Assembly: GCA_902385255.1 (NCBI GenBank)
Contig: CABMEV010000012.1
Location: 1-64,000, forward strand
DNA length: 64,000 nucleotides
Reading direction: 5' to 3'
From: Candidatus Tiddalikarchaeum anstoanum
GTDB taxonomy: Archaea > Nanobdellota > Nanobdellia > Tiddalikarchaeales > Tiddalikarchaeaceae
The position numbers were made by a program, and so were the translations under genes. This document shows positions 17,043-25,698 of this stretch, piece by piece. The notes under the pieces were generated by a model that saw only the letters and a list, made by a program, of their open reading frames with translations, was not told the origin of the DNA and did not search any database. Within the stretch, counting starts at the first letter, position 1, and each line of letters starts with the position of its first letter.

Positions 17043-17635
17043 TTCTTCTTCTCACCTTTTTCTTTCTCTGCTTTTTCAGGCTTCTCCGGCTTCTCTGATT
17101 TTTTCTTATCCGCCTCTAACCATTCAGGCTTTCCAAGTCCAGGCTGCCTCATAGTGAGTCCAATCTTTGCCTCTTTCAGATTCTTCATGCTGATTGCAAC
17201 TATTCTTGCCCTGACAGTATCCCCAACGCCTAATGTCCTTTTGCTTTCCTTTCCGACCAGGCTTTTAGTTTTTGAAAAACTGATATAATCATCCATTACC
17301 TGGCTGATGTGAACTACACCTTCTATAGGTCCGCTTCTCACAAAAACCAAGTACTCGTTTATCTCGCTTACCTTGCCTTCGACGACTTCTTTAAGTAAAG
17401 GTTCATATATTAATAATTTGAATTTAGCATCATAATAGATTGCACCGTCTCCGGATATTATGTGGCCTTCTCCGATTTCAAGCGTTTCAACTAAGCATAT
17501 AATAAACCAGTTATTTTCCAATAATTTATTTTCATATTCTGCAGTAATGCTTTCATTTACGCTCTGCATCAAATCTTGTTTGAACTTGCTGGGTTCAACT
17601 CTTACTCGGTCTTTTACAGTTACTACTTTATACAT
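17039..17635 (-). CDS. rpo7: RNA polymerase subunit Rpo7 (RpoE')
   Basis: Stalk subunit of archaeal RNA polymerase, which pairs with Rpo4. The N-terminal RNP-like domain is followed by an S1/OB domain (GPIEGVVHISQVMDDYISF near 118-136) and an acidic/basic Lys-Glu-Pro tail. The length of 198 aa is usual. It is co-transcribed with spt4 and eS24, a classic archaeal arrangement. Confidence 0.95.
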   Translation of the reverse strand: MYKVVTVKDRVRVEPSKFKQDLMQSVNESITAEYENKLLENNWFIICLVETLEIGEGHIISGDGAIYYDAKFKLLIYEPLLKEVVEGKVSEINEYLVFVRSGPIEGVVHISQVMDDYISFSKTKSLVGKESKRTLGVGDTVRARIVAISMKNLKEAKIGLTMRQPGLGKPEWLEADKKKSEKPEKPEKAEKEKGEKKK

Positions 17636-17640
17636 TTTTT

Positions 17641-18042
17641 TTACGTCACCACTATTTTTTTCCTGCTTTTATAGAATGCAAGACAGGTTAATCCTTCTTT
17701 TTTTGCACGCTCTCGTAAAATTTTATCACCTGTCACTATAAAAGCGTTTTGCTTCTTTGCATAGGAGAGTATTTTGCTGTCAACATCCTTCTCCCCGATA
17801 ACATCAATTATTTTAATTCCCAGTTTTAAAACATTTTCTTTTGCCATTACAGCTTCTGTAATACCATTCTTTTCAAGTTTTTCAAGCTCGTTTAAGCTTT
17901 CTTTGAGCACTACGAGCTCGGAATTAGGGTAATTATATCGTATTTCAGAGAATATGTCAAACTTGTCCCGTATAGGCACAAATAATATATTCGTATCCAG
18001 TATTATTTCGGTACGATTTTTCCCCAACCCGTCAGCACCCAC
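17641..18042 (-). CDS. PIN-domain protein (Fcf1/Utp24-like)
   Basis: 133-aa PIN nuclease-like protein. EIILDTNILF supplies the first acidic residue (D16), and the C-terminal DSKILSYAKKQNAFIVTGD supplies the others. The position between aIF2-gamma and Rpo7 is the conserved archaeal place of the Fcf1-like PIN protein thought to act in rRNA processing, which favours that over a VapC toxin. The start ATG lies inside the 3' end of eif2g (40-bp overlap). No alternative ATG precedes the PIN core, so the overlap seems real. Confidence 0.85.
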   Translation of the reverse strand: MGADGLGKNRTEIILDTNILFVPIRDKFDIFSEIRYNYPNSELVVLKESLNELEKLEKNGITEAVMAKENVLKLGIKIIDVIGEKDVDSKILSYAKKQNAFIVTGDKILRERAKKEGLTCLAFYKSRKKIVVT

Positions 18043-19229
18043 CTATTGTTTACTTTTCTTGAGATTACAACTCTTTCTCCAGGAAGTATCGCTATTGGCA
18101 GGGTTAGTATTATATTAATGATATCCTTCTTGATGTTTTTGATAACTCCTGAAGTCCTGCTCGTCCATGCATTAATGAGCAAAGGCTCGTTTATTTTTAG
18201 CGGAGTTACTTCCTTATTCCTCTCTATAATGTGGGTTTCCAGAAATAATTCCGTGAAAACATTAATCGGCTTATTCGCCAGGCATACTACATTTCCTGCT
18301 AACCTGTCAGCCTTGCAAAAGTAAGGGTCAAGTTTTGTCGATAATCCAAAACTCCCTCCGGGCTTTACTTCGTCAATGAACATGTCGCCATAGTTTAAGT
18401 TGTCAATCACAGTCTTAAGCTGGGTCCACGTTTTCTTATCCTCATCATGGAATCCGGGAAGTATGATTATCTCATCGCCTTTTTTTAATCTGCCCTGTTT
18501 TAATGCTCCGCCAAGCACGCTGCCCACCAAGTCATTTATCGCCTTTCCAGGACGGTTGACATCAAAACTCCTTGCAACTATCATGATAGGGTCTTTGGTT
18601 AAATCACGAACAGGAGTTTTTATGTAAGTCTGAATGGCCTGAAGAAGAGCATCTATGTTTATACCCTGCTGGGCAGAGATAGGAATTATTGGTGCAGTTT
18701 CTGCAACTGTTCCCTTGACAAATGCGTTAATCTCATTATAATTCTTTTTTAATTGTTCAGGAGTCACTAAGTCAATCTTATTCTGGACTATGATTATGTT
18801 TTTCACGCCGACAGTGTCTAATGCTATCAAATGCTCCCTCGTCTGCTGCTGAGGACAAGGCTCATTCGCAGCTATAACTAGGATAGCAGCGTCCATTATG
18901 GCAGCTCCTGAAAGCATAGTCGCCATTAATGTTTCATGGCCGGGGGCATCTACGAAGCTGATTTTTCTCTGCACTACGCTTTTACTGTTATGCTTCATGC
19001 ACATTGGAACTGTAGAATAACACTCAGGCTCGTCGCACTTCTCGCACTTGTAAATAGTGCACTGCGCGTAGCCAAGTTTTATAGTGATGCCTCGCCTTAT
19101 CTCCTCACTGTGCGTTGTAGTCCTCTTTCCAGTAAGCCTTTCTAATATAGTAGTCTTTCCATGGTTTAAGTGCCCTACAACACCCATGCTGATTTCCGGA
19201 AGTATAACCTCTTTTTTATCTATAATCAT
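18003..19229 (-). CDS. eif2g: Translation initiation factor aIF2 subunit gamma
   Basis: GTPase subunit of the factor that delivers initiator tRNA. G1 is GHLNHGKT at 19-26 (most homologues have GHVDHGKT), followed by switch I REGIT-like RRGITI, zinc knuckle C62/C65/C70/C77, G3 DAPGHE at 94-99 and G4 NKID. Domains 2 and 3 follow, and 408 aa is the usual length. It is preceded by an unknown 563-aa gene rather than directly by rps6e. Confidence 0.96.
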   Translation of the reverse strand: MIIDKKEVILPEISMGVVGHLNHGKTTILERLTGKRTTTHSEEIRRGITIKLGYAQCTIYKCEKCDEPECYSTVPMCMKHNSKSVVQRKISFVDAPGHETLMATMLSGAAIMDAAILVIAANEPCPQQQTREHLIALDTVGVKNIIIVQNKIDLVTPEQLKKNYNEINAFVKGTVAETAPIIPISAQQGINIDALLQAIQTYIKTPVRDLTKDPIMIVARSFDVNRPGKAINDLVGSVLGGALKQGRLKKGDEIIILPGFHDEDKKTWTQLKTVIDNLNYGDMFIDEVKPGGSFGLSTKLDPYFCKADRLAGNVVCLANKPINVFTELFLETHIIERNKEVTPLKINEPLLINAWTSRTSGVIKNIKKDIINIILTLPIAILPGERVVISRKVNNRWVLTGWGKIVPK

Positions 19230-19290
19230 TCACCTTTGCTTTTAAGGAATAGAATCTGTAATTATTTTATAAAACTTGTCAAAAACAGGA

Positions 19291-20982
19291 TTATTCAGTC
19301 AGTTTAACTCTTTTTGTGGTTTTCTTCTTGACTTCTTTATTTTCTGGTTTCTGCTTATCTTCTTGTTTTAACAAAGATGCTTCTTCGCTCTTATTCGGCT
19401 GATTTGCCTTTATTATTTCAGGAGTTAAGGGAAGCGGCGCGGGTTTTAGCAGAGATTCTTTTATTATTTTGACTTCATTTTTAGGCATAACTATTGTGCC
19501 TGCATTCTTTTCAGCTTCTTTATCCAAAAAGTAATTTATCTGCTCTTTTGTTGGCATTGCAGTCTTCACATTTTCCCCTGACCTAGTTGGGATATATGTG
19601 ACAGGAAAATCTTGGGGTGGCGGCAAAACAGCGGTTTCTTGTTTGGATTTCTTTTTGACGCTTCTCTTGCTTGCTTTGGCATTAGGGGCAATAGATTTTA
19701 TTTTCTGGTCTGGTAACAGCTGGTTATCATATATTTTGCCTTTTATAGTTGTCTCATTGTAAGGTGTCACTAATTTTTTGATATTGTTGATATCTGTAAA
19801 TTCATATATTACTGCGCTTGTTGTTTTATTTCTTATTTTTTCAATAATTTTTTTGCCGAGTCTGAAGCTTCCTTTAATCGCAGCGTATATTCCTAGTATT
19901 GGAAGAGTAATGGCAAGTCCAACAACAGTTTCAGCACTTAATGCGAGAGCATCAACCATGCCTTCTCCTATGAAAGGTTTATCTGAATCGCGGGTCTCGA
20001 TAATGTTTATATTATTATATAATGTTTTATCCAAACTATCTCCTTTTTTCAAAAGCGAGATTAGCTGGGAGCCGTCTATTGTCTGGCTGGTGCTGTTGGA
20101 ATAGATTTTCATAGGCAAACTGCCTTTAAGGCTTTGTATGAAAACTCCGAAATATCCTAGTTCATCATAGGTTTCATTTGTAATATCCTCTTCTCTGGAT
20201 GAACCTATTTCGAGTTCTAAGAACTCGTTCAGACCAAGTCCTATACTTGTGATTGTTTTGTTAATGCTGACATCGCCGCAATTATAATAATTAACAAGCT
20301 GTTCGATTAAGTTTTTATGCAATTCACCATTCTGGGTGCTGTTTTTTTCAATCAAGTTCAAAAAGTTAGCGCTATTGAATTCAGCGCCGAAGCTTTTTGT
20401 TCTGTTGTCATAAAATAGCACGCCGAGATTGGAATTTCCTTCTTTTAACTGCATGCAGTGTGTGTCATTGTTTGTCTTAATTATAATTGCTGTATATTTT
20501 TTATCTTTTGAGATATTAGAGGCTAATTCGTCCAGGCAGCTTTGCGAGTTATCATCCATGAACTCAAGATTTTTGCTGAACGCTTCTGCTTTTTTCCATA
20601 ATGTATCTATATGATTTATATTAGCATTGTCGAAATTTTTGAAATATTCATTTACGCAGGTGTCGTTTCTTAATATTGTCAACCTGACATCTTTCCCATC
20701 TAATTCAGTTCTGATTGTGTTTTCGAGAAAAGCAGGAAATATCATATCTTCTGTTTTAAGCACTAATTTTGCTTCCAGCGTGCCTGCATTATATTTTAAT
20801 GGTTCCATTGGAAGGTAGCAGTAAGTAGGTATTGATTCATCCTGTTTATTAACTAGTGTGGATGGAAATTTTGCTGATAAATCGCTTAATCTGTATTCTT
20901 TTAGAACCTGCCAGTAAATATCAGAAAATTTCTCTGCATTACGTTCGTGGTTAAAATGGAATACTTTAGTAGTTAAACTCAT
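19291..20982 (-). CDS. Hypothetical membrane protein inside the eS6-aIF2gamma operon
   Basis: 563 aa, not recognised. The first ~340 residues look soluble with mixed alpha/beta character. One strongly hydrophobic segment (about residues 347-368, VVGLAITLPILGIYAAI) follows. The last ~130 residues are Pro/Lys/Glu-rich and probably disordered. The gene sits between rps6e and eif2g, which are neighbours in many archaea. The spacers are 36 and 61 bp, so it is probably co-transcribed with both. Codon use looks like that of its neighbours, so recent transfer is not obvious. Confidence 0.7.
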   Translation of the reverse strand: MSLTTKVFHFNHERNAEKFSDIYWQVLKEYRLSDLSAKFPSTLVNKQDESIPTYCYLPMEPLKYNAGTLEAKLVLKTEDMIFPAFLENTIRTELDGKDVRLTILRNDTCVNEYFKNFDNANINHIDTLWKKAEAFSKNLEFMDDNSQSCLDELASNISKDKKYTAIIIKTNNDTHCMQLKEGNSNLGVLFYDNRTKSFGAEFNSANFLNLIEKNSTQNGELHKNLIEQLVNYYNCGDVSINKTITSIGLGLNEFLELEIGSSREEDITNETYDELGYFGVFIQSLKGSLPMKIYSNSTSQTIDGSQLISLLKKGDSLDKTLYNNINIIETRDSDKPFIGEGMVDALALSAETVVGLAITLPILGIYAAIKGSFRLGKKIIEKIRNKTTSAVIYEFTDINNIKKLVTPYNETTIKGKIYDNQLLPDQKIKSIAPNAKASKRSVKKKSKQETAVLPPPQDFPVTYIPTRSGENVKTAMPTKEQINYFLDKEAEKNAGTIVMPKNEVKIIKESLLKPAPLPLTPEIIKANQPNKSEEASLLKQEDKQKPENKEVKKKTTKRVKLTE

Positions 20983-21018
20983 ATTTTAAAAAAACAAAAT
21001 AAATATATATATAAATGT

Positions 21019-21420
21019 TTACTTTTTCTTCTCTTCGCCCTCTTTAGGTGCTTTTTTGAATATCTCGTCCAGGTTTGCAGTTCCGTATTTTGTTATCTTC
21101 GTGTTAACCTGTTCTATTTCCTCATTTAAAGTGTGTCCTCTTACTGTTTTTCTTGTCCTGTAGCCTTTCTCGCTGTTTTTAAGTCCAACACCTTTGGATA
21201 ATAATATCCTTGAACGCTTGCTTCCCTTTATCTCTGGGCGTATCGGAAAGCCGCTCTTGTCGCTTCCGCCGGTTATCAAAAACTGGTAACCTTGCAGGTC
21301 GAATAATTCGCCGTTTAAAGTATCCCCAACTTTCTTCTGATATAATTGGTCTTCAACGCTTTTATCTAACACTTTCTGGTAACTCTTGCCAGTTTTAGGG
21401 TCTGATATTACAATTTTCAT
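21019..21420 (-). CDS. rps6e: Small-subunit ribosomal protein eS6
   Basis: 133 aa, archaeal short form. MKIVISDPKTGKSYQK and the GGSDKSGFPIRPEIKGSKRSR-type block (residues about 51-71) are diagnostic. A Shine-Dalgarno GAGGTG lies 9-14 nt before the ATG. The transcript has a leader of about 75 nt, judged from TATA GTTTAAAAAC at 21517-21526, and a hairpin at its very 5' end. It heads the long operon leading to Bud32. Confidence 0.95.
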   Translation of the reverse strand: MKIVISDPKTGKSYQKVLDKSVEDQLYQKKVGDTLNGELFDLQGYQFLITGGSDKSGFPIRPEIKGSKRSRILLSKGVGLKNSEKGYRTRKTVRGHTLNEEIEQVNTKITKYGTANLDEIFKKAPKEGEEKKK

Positions 21421-21472
21421 ATTAAATTTTTCACCTCATTCCCGAGAATTGAATTATTTTCAACCTCAGTAC

Positions 21473-21494
21473 GTGCGACAAATAATCCTCGCAC
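21473..21494 (-). promoter_or_regulatory. Hairpin at the 5' end of the rps6e leader
   Basis: On the minus strand GTGCGA (21489-21494) and TCGCAC (21473-21478) pair perfectly around a 10-nt loop. The likely TATA box at 21517-21526 places the transcription start near 21496, so this stem would sit at the first bases of the mRNA. It could stabilise the transcript or be a site for ribosomal-protein feedback; the function is inferred. Confidence 0.45.
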
Positions 21495-21526
21495 AAAAAA
21501 TATCAAAGCTAAACTTGTTTAAAAAC

Positions 21527-21901
21527 TTAACTGTTCAAAGAGTCTAGTATCTTTGCTGCCAGATTTTCAACAAATATCTTTGTTATTCTAAAACCATTAT
21601 CATAAAGCTTTTCAGACTTGGATTTCTCGTATAACTTCGCCAATTCGCCGTATTTTTCAGCATCAACATCCTTAAGCTTGTTTAATTTAGGAGTATTACA
21701 TTCATACTCGCTTATTATACGCTCAATATTGCTTGCCTGCCCGGGATTATCCAGCTTAAACTCTCTTAATAAATCAACCAAATACTGGTTGAAGTTATAG
21801 CCCAGCTCTTTTTTCAGATTATTAAAACCTATCTCGCCTAAAGGCATATGAAGGAGTTTCATTTTTACCACAGCTACTTTGCTGTTATATTTTTCAAACA
21901 T
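21527..21901 (-). CDS. Small helical hypothetical protein
   Basis: 124 aa, not recognised; composition suggests a helical bundle, with no membrane segment and one Cys. It follows the 307-aa methyltransferase by 33 bp on the same strand, and its stop abuts the TATA box of rps6e. It is therefore the last gene of the MFS/ArmA-like/methyltransferase run, or an independent gene. Confidence 0.6.
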   Translation of the reverse strand: MFEKYNSKVAVVKMKLLHMPLGEIGFNNLKKELGYNFNQYLVDLLREFKLDNPGQASNIERIISEYECNTPKLNKLKDVDAEKYGELAKLYEKSKSEKLYDNGFRITKIFVENLAAKILDSLNS

Positions 21902-21934
21902 GAATATTTTGTTTATTTTACCTGCTTTATAATA

Positions 21935-22858
21935 TTATTGTTTTGTTATTGAAATGACAACGTTTGGTGATAATTTAGTGGCGCTCTTTGTTATCTTCGC
22001 ATCATAATTAATTATGCAGTAATCAATTAATTCTCTGGTTGAATCAGTTAATTCAACCCAAGATTCGGAAACGTTCATATCCGGTCCGCCATTCAAAAAT
22101 TTGATAACATCTGACCTAGTCTTGGTTAAATTTGCTGCTTCATCAAAGATTAATGACCCATTACTATTTAGCAGGTTTTCTAAACAATAATTTATTACTT
22201 TCATCTGATCAATAGGTGATAAATAGAAAAGAGCATTAGTTGAATAAATCACATCAAATTTTGTATCATTAATCACATTCTCAATATCCCTTAAATCTCC
22301 TTCTATAAGTTTTACATTCTTGATATCATCTTGAGTTGTTAAATTCAAGTCTACACCGTATCCAATTATGTCTTTTTTATATTCCTCACCATATAATTTT
22401 ATAATATCCTTAATAGACCTGCCAACAGGTCCGCATCCTAAATCAAGCACACAAACTTTATTTTTTAAATTAAACTGTCTCATAATTTCATCATATATAC
22501 CAAGAATACTATCTACTATTTTGCCGCTTCTCGTTGCTGCGATTTCCCTGCGAGTTTGAAACATAGCCCAGATTAATTTCAAGTCATCTTTAGGCAATAT
22601 CTCTGTTAATTTTTCCATTGTACCAATTTTTAACTGCAAAGACATTATATCATAAAGGTCTAATACATCCTTGTTATCAACGATTAAATCAATTGCATCT
22701 TTAGACAGGTTAAAATTAGGATAATATTGATGCCAATAACGTTCAAATAATTCAGTATGGTATTGTGTACTTAGTGACTTTGACTTTTCATATTCAGCGA
22801 GGTATTCTTTAACCTCTAATCCCCCGTTTCGTACAAATTCTAACAGTTCAATTTTCAT
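21935..22858 (-). CDS. SAM-dependent class I methyltransferase
   Basis: 307 aa. The SAM-binding motif I VLDLGCGPVGRS lies at about 137-148, followed by an acidic motif II (GYGVDLN), DLRDIE and FDVIYSTNALFYLS as motif IV. An unassigned helical N-terminal domain of ~130 residues precedes the core, perhaps for substrate recognition. The substrate is unknown. It lies 30 bp downstream of the ArmA-like gene on the same strand, so the two methyltransferases are likely co-expressed. Confidence 0.8.
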   Translation of the reverse strand: MKIELLEFVRNGGLEVKEYLAEYEKSKSLSTQYHTELFERYWHQYYPNFNLSKDAIDLIVDNKDVLDLYDIMSLQLKIGTMEKLTEILPKDDLKLIWAMFQTRREIAATRSGKIVDSILGIYDEIMRQFNLKNKVCVLDLGCGPVGRSIKDIIKLYGEEYKKDIIGYGVDLNLTTQDDIKNVKLIEGDLRDIENVINDTKFDVIYSTNALFYLSPIDQMKVINYCLENLLNSNGSLIFDEAANLTKTRSDVIKFLNGGPDMNVSESWVELTDSTRELIDYCIINYDAKITKSATKLSPNVVISITKQ

Positions 22859-22888
22859 AATTTTTAATATTACTGAAAAATTCTGCTT

Positions 22889-23686
22889 TTAAACATTGCT
22901 TTTTCTCACTATATAGAATAATTCGTTAGGTATCTCGAAATATTCAAAAGGCATGTTTAAACGGTTTAACATTACTTCAAACCAAGTCCTTCTTTTGCCA
23001 GTCATGTTTCTGCCGCTTAACGTCTTAGTTGAAAAACTGACAATAACCCATTTCGCAGGAACTTTCTTGACAATATCCTCAGTCAGCCTGTGGCTCTTTG
23101 TCGTCTCGAGTATCTCAACAAGCTTAAACAGGAATGTTGTATCAAAAATTTTACCAAACTCGTAATCACTGCTCTCCGCATCAAACAATACAGTGCGCCC
23201 GGTTATGCCTTTCTTGTTAAAATAATCCTGTATTATAGTCAGGTCTTTTCCGTTAATATCGCAGGCTACGTATTCAACATTTAACAAATGCATAAACTCA
23301 AAGCTTACAGGGTTCATGCCGCATCCAATATCAAGTATCGATGATGGCATCCCTGTTATTGTGAATATCTTATTGTAAACCTCCTCATAATAAGGAAGCC
23401 TTTCAAAACTGCTCTTATGAGACTTTAACAAACCTGTAAAATCATTCTTCGTTAAGAGTTCATTCCGGTCCATTTTAGTATTCTGAAAAACCCCATATTG
23501 TCTGCGAAGAACCGCCCTGACTTTTTTGACAAAACTTTTGTAACACTCAGTCTTAAAACGCCCCTCCTCGATTATAACCTTAGTCTTACTGTCAAGCAGT
23601 GATTCAATAATCTTAGTAACTAATTTCTTATCAATTCCAGATAACTCTTTCTTTTCCAACACGTCGCTTATTACCTGCTCGTTCAT
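22889..23686 (-). CDS. 16S rRNA m7G1405 methyltransferase (ArmA/Rmt/FmrO) family homologue
   Basis: 265 aa. The layout follows the bacterial aminoglycoside-resistance methyltransferases: a helical N-terminal region of ~100 residues, SAM motif ILDIGCGMNP at 117-126 (ArmA has a closely similar ILDFGCGFNP), then FDTTFLFKLVEILE, then the signature VSFSTKTLSGRN at 216-227 with WFE at 235-237 and a C-terminal NELFYIV. ArmA-family enzymes methylate N7 of G1405 in helix 44. Homology is seen from motifs recalled, not from a search. Whether the archaeal protein acts on the same base, and whether it gives drug resistance, is unknown. It begins 4 bp after the MFS gene ends. Confidence 0.8.
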   Translation of the reverse strand: MNEQVISDVLEKKELSGIDKKLVTKIIESLLDSKTKVIIEEGRFKTECYKSFVKKVRAVLRRQYGVFQNTKMDRNELLTKNDFTGLLKSHKSSFERLPYYEEVYNKIFTITGMPSSILDIGCGMNPVSFEFMHLLNVEYVACDINGKDLTIIQDYFNKKGITGRTVLFDAESSDYEFGKIFDTTFLFKLVEILETTKSHRLTEDIVKKVPAKWVIVSFSTKTLSGRNMTGKRRTWFEVMLNRLNMPFEYFEIPNELFYIVRKSNV

Positions 23687-23689
23687 TTT

Positions 23690-24874
23690 TTAGTACTCCT
23701 TTAAGCCTCTTATTAAAAAAACAGGCAGTAGTATTAAGACTGTGAGTATTAAATAAAAATTGCTGTAGCCGAAAGAAGAAATTAATATTCCTGCAATGAA
23801 AGGACCAATTGCAGAACCTGTGTCCTGAATCATTGAAAACACCCCTGTTAAACTTCCAGCCTCCTCAATTGACAATAAGTCCGTTAATTTAGCATTCATG
23901 CATGAGTACACGAAAGAGTAACCTGTGTTTATCAGGAAGGTAAAAAGCATGAACTGTTCAAAACTCCTGCTGATTCCTAAAAATATTAAGCTTACAGATA
24001 TAATTAACAATCCAGTGATTGTTGGAATCTTCCTGCCGTACTTATCGCTTAATGCTCCGACAAAAGGCGGGAATAATATGTAAGGCATGTATCCTCCTGC
24101 AAGTATTACGCTTATCTCACCAATGTTTATGTTATTATTTTGAAGCTGTATTGGAAGAAAGTTCGAGAATCCTACAATTACACTTATGGATATAAAAGCC
24201 AGTATTGAAATTCTAAACGATGCCTTGTTTTCGAAGAACATGTCAAGCTGCTCCCTGAAACTTTGCTTATTGTTATTAACAGGTTTTTCAGACTGTATGA
24301 AAACAGTTGCATAAAAGAAAGATAATAATGCCAGTATGGACGCAGTATAAAATATGAAATTCGAAGGCATTAATGATATTAATACTCCTCCAATCATTGG
24401 TCCAATGACGTAAGCTATATTCTGGACCATTTCCCAAAAGCCGACTTCTTCCTGGGCATAATTTCCTTTAGTTTTTCTCCTGATTAAAGTCCAGCCTGAA
24501 ACCCATAATCCTGAGCAGGCAATTGCGTGAAAAACCCTGACTAATAATAGTGTTGTAAAATCATATGCGAAGGTGTAGCAGAGAAATACTGCGCTGTATG
24601 ATAACAGGCTTAACTGGAGCACTCTTTTAGGATTAATCTTATCGCACAATCTTCCTATATTCGGGTCTAAGAAAATCATCACTAACCCAAGCATTGAGTA
24701 AATAATTCCTGACAAAAATAATGAATTTGTAATATCATTAATCCTGATGTTAAATATTGGCGTGACCAAACCCCATCCTAACAAGTAGATTAGGAATGTG
24801 AATGATAACGCGCTTAACTTTCGAAAATGTCTGCCTCTCTCTTTTATGAACTCGCGAAAAGTTTCAAGCATCAT
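23690..24874 (-). CDS. MFS transporter
   Basis: 394 aa with about 12 hydrophobic segments. Two copies of the MFS loop motif are visible: GRLCDKINPKR between helices 2 and 3, and GALSDKYGRK between 8 and 9. This half-repeat is typical of drug/proton antiporters and sugar efflux proteins; the substrate is not deducible. It is the first gene of a run with the ArmA-like methyltransferase (4-bp gap), a second methyltransferase and a helical protein. The start may be the second Met at 24871. Confidence 0.85.
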   Translation of the reverse strand: MMLETFREFIKERGRHFRKLSALSFTFLIYLLGWGLVTPIFNIRINDITNSLFLSGIIYSMLGLVMIFLDPNIGRLCDKINPKRVLQLSLLSYSAVFLCYTFAYDFTTLLLVRVFHAIACSGLWVSGWTLIRRKTKGNYAQEEVGFWEMVQNIAYVIGPMIGGVLISLMPSNFIFYTASILALLSFFYATVFIQSEKPVNNNKQSFREQLDMFFENKASFRISILAFISISVIVGFSNFLPIQLQNNNINIGEISVILAGGYMPYILFPPFVGALSDKYGRKIPTITGLLIISVSLIFLGISRSFEQFMLFTFLINTGYSFVYSCMNAKLTDLLSIEEAGSLTGVFSMIQDTGSAIGPFIAGILISSFGYSNFYLILTVLILLPVFLIRGLKEY

Positions 24875-24995
24875 TTGAATAACAAAGTGGTTTTTATACT
24901 TTTAAAACTCTTTTATGGGATATTTGGATAAACGCTGATTTCTAGGAGGCTAAACTTGAAAGTTTTAAAAACTTCTAACAACTATTTTTTACTTA

Positions 24996-25694
24996 ATGCC
25001 CAATGATAATATGCTCGTTCCTGTTGGTATCGCCGGTTTTGATGACGTAATAGGCGGAGGCGTCTTTCCAGGCAGCTGCATCTTATTAATAACTCCTCCT
25101 CTGATAGAAGCCAGGCTTTTTGGCTTAGAATTCATATACAGGGGCTTGGAAAAAAACATTCCGGGACTTTTTATCGCAATGGACGAGTCGCCTGAAACGT
25201 TGAAATTGAAAGCGCTGCGATACGGATGGGTTTTAACGAGCGGCGAAAGCAAGAATCTTCTAAAATGGGTTGACGGCTACAGCAGCAAGGCGAACATTAA
25301 AGTTAACGACACTAATGCCATTAAGAGAGTCAGCGGACCTCTCGCATTAAGCGATATCAGCATTGCAATCAGCGGAGCACAGGCGTTATTTGGCACGAAG
25401 AGCAGCACTTACAAATTAGTGTTCGACTCGTTGTCAACGTTGTCTTTCTACAGCAGTCCGGAAACCATCTACAGGTTTCTCCAGGTGATAACTGCGAAAG
25501 TGAAAACAAGCAACGGTGTAGGATTATTTGTAATAACTGAAGGGATGCACAGCCCGGATTTCATAATGACTATCCGCCACATGATGGATACGATAATACA
25601 ATTTGACGACAACTTGAATTTTAATTTCCAGTCCGAGCTTACAAGACAGACAGGCAGACTTCTTCTAGGCAGAAACGGCTTCGAAGTGAAATAA
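24996..25694 (+). CDS. KaiC/RecA-like protein with degenerate Walker A
   Basis: 232 aa. The KaiC-family frame is intact: GIAGFDDVIGGGVFPGS at the N-terminus, then a beta strand, EFIYRGL, LFIAMDESPE, Walker B-like LVFDSLST. The P-loop position (residues 32-39, ITPPLIEA) has lost G-x-x-G-x-G-K-T completely, so ATP hydrolysis in the usual manner is unlikely. TATA-like GTTTTAAAAAC at 24961-24971 is 30 nt before the ATG. It converges with the active KaiC-like gene at 25699 and may be its regulatory partner, by inference. Confidence 0.85.
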   Translation: MPNDNMLVPVGIAGFDDVIGGGVFPGSCILLITPPLIEARLFGLEFIYRGLEKNIPGLFIAMDESPETLKLKALRYGWVLTSGESKNLLKWVDGYSSKANIKVNDTNAIKRVSGPLALSDISIAISGAQALFGTKSSTYKLVFDSLSTLSFYSSPETIYRFLQVITAKVKTSNGVGLFVITEGMHSPDFIMTIRHMMDTIIQFDDNLNFNFQSELTRQTGRLLLGRNGFEVK

Positions 25695-25698
25695 TTTT

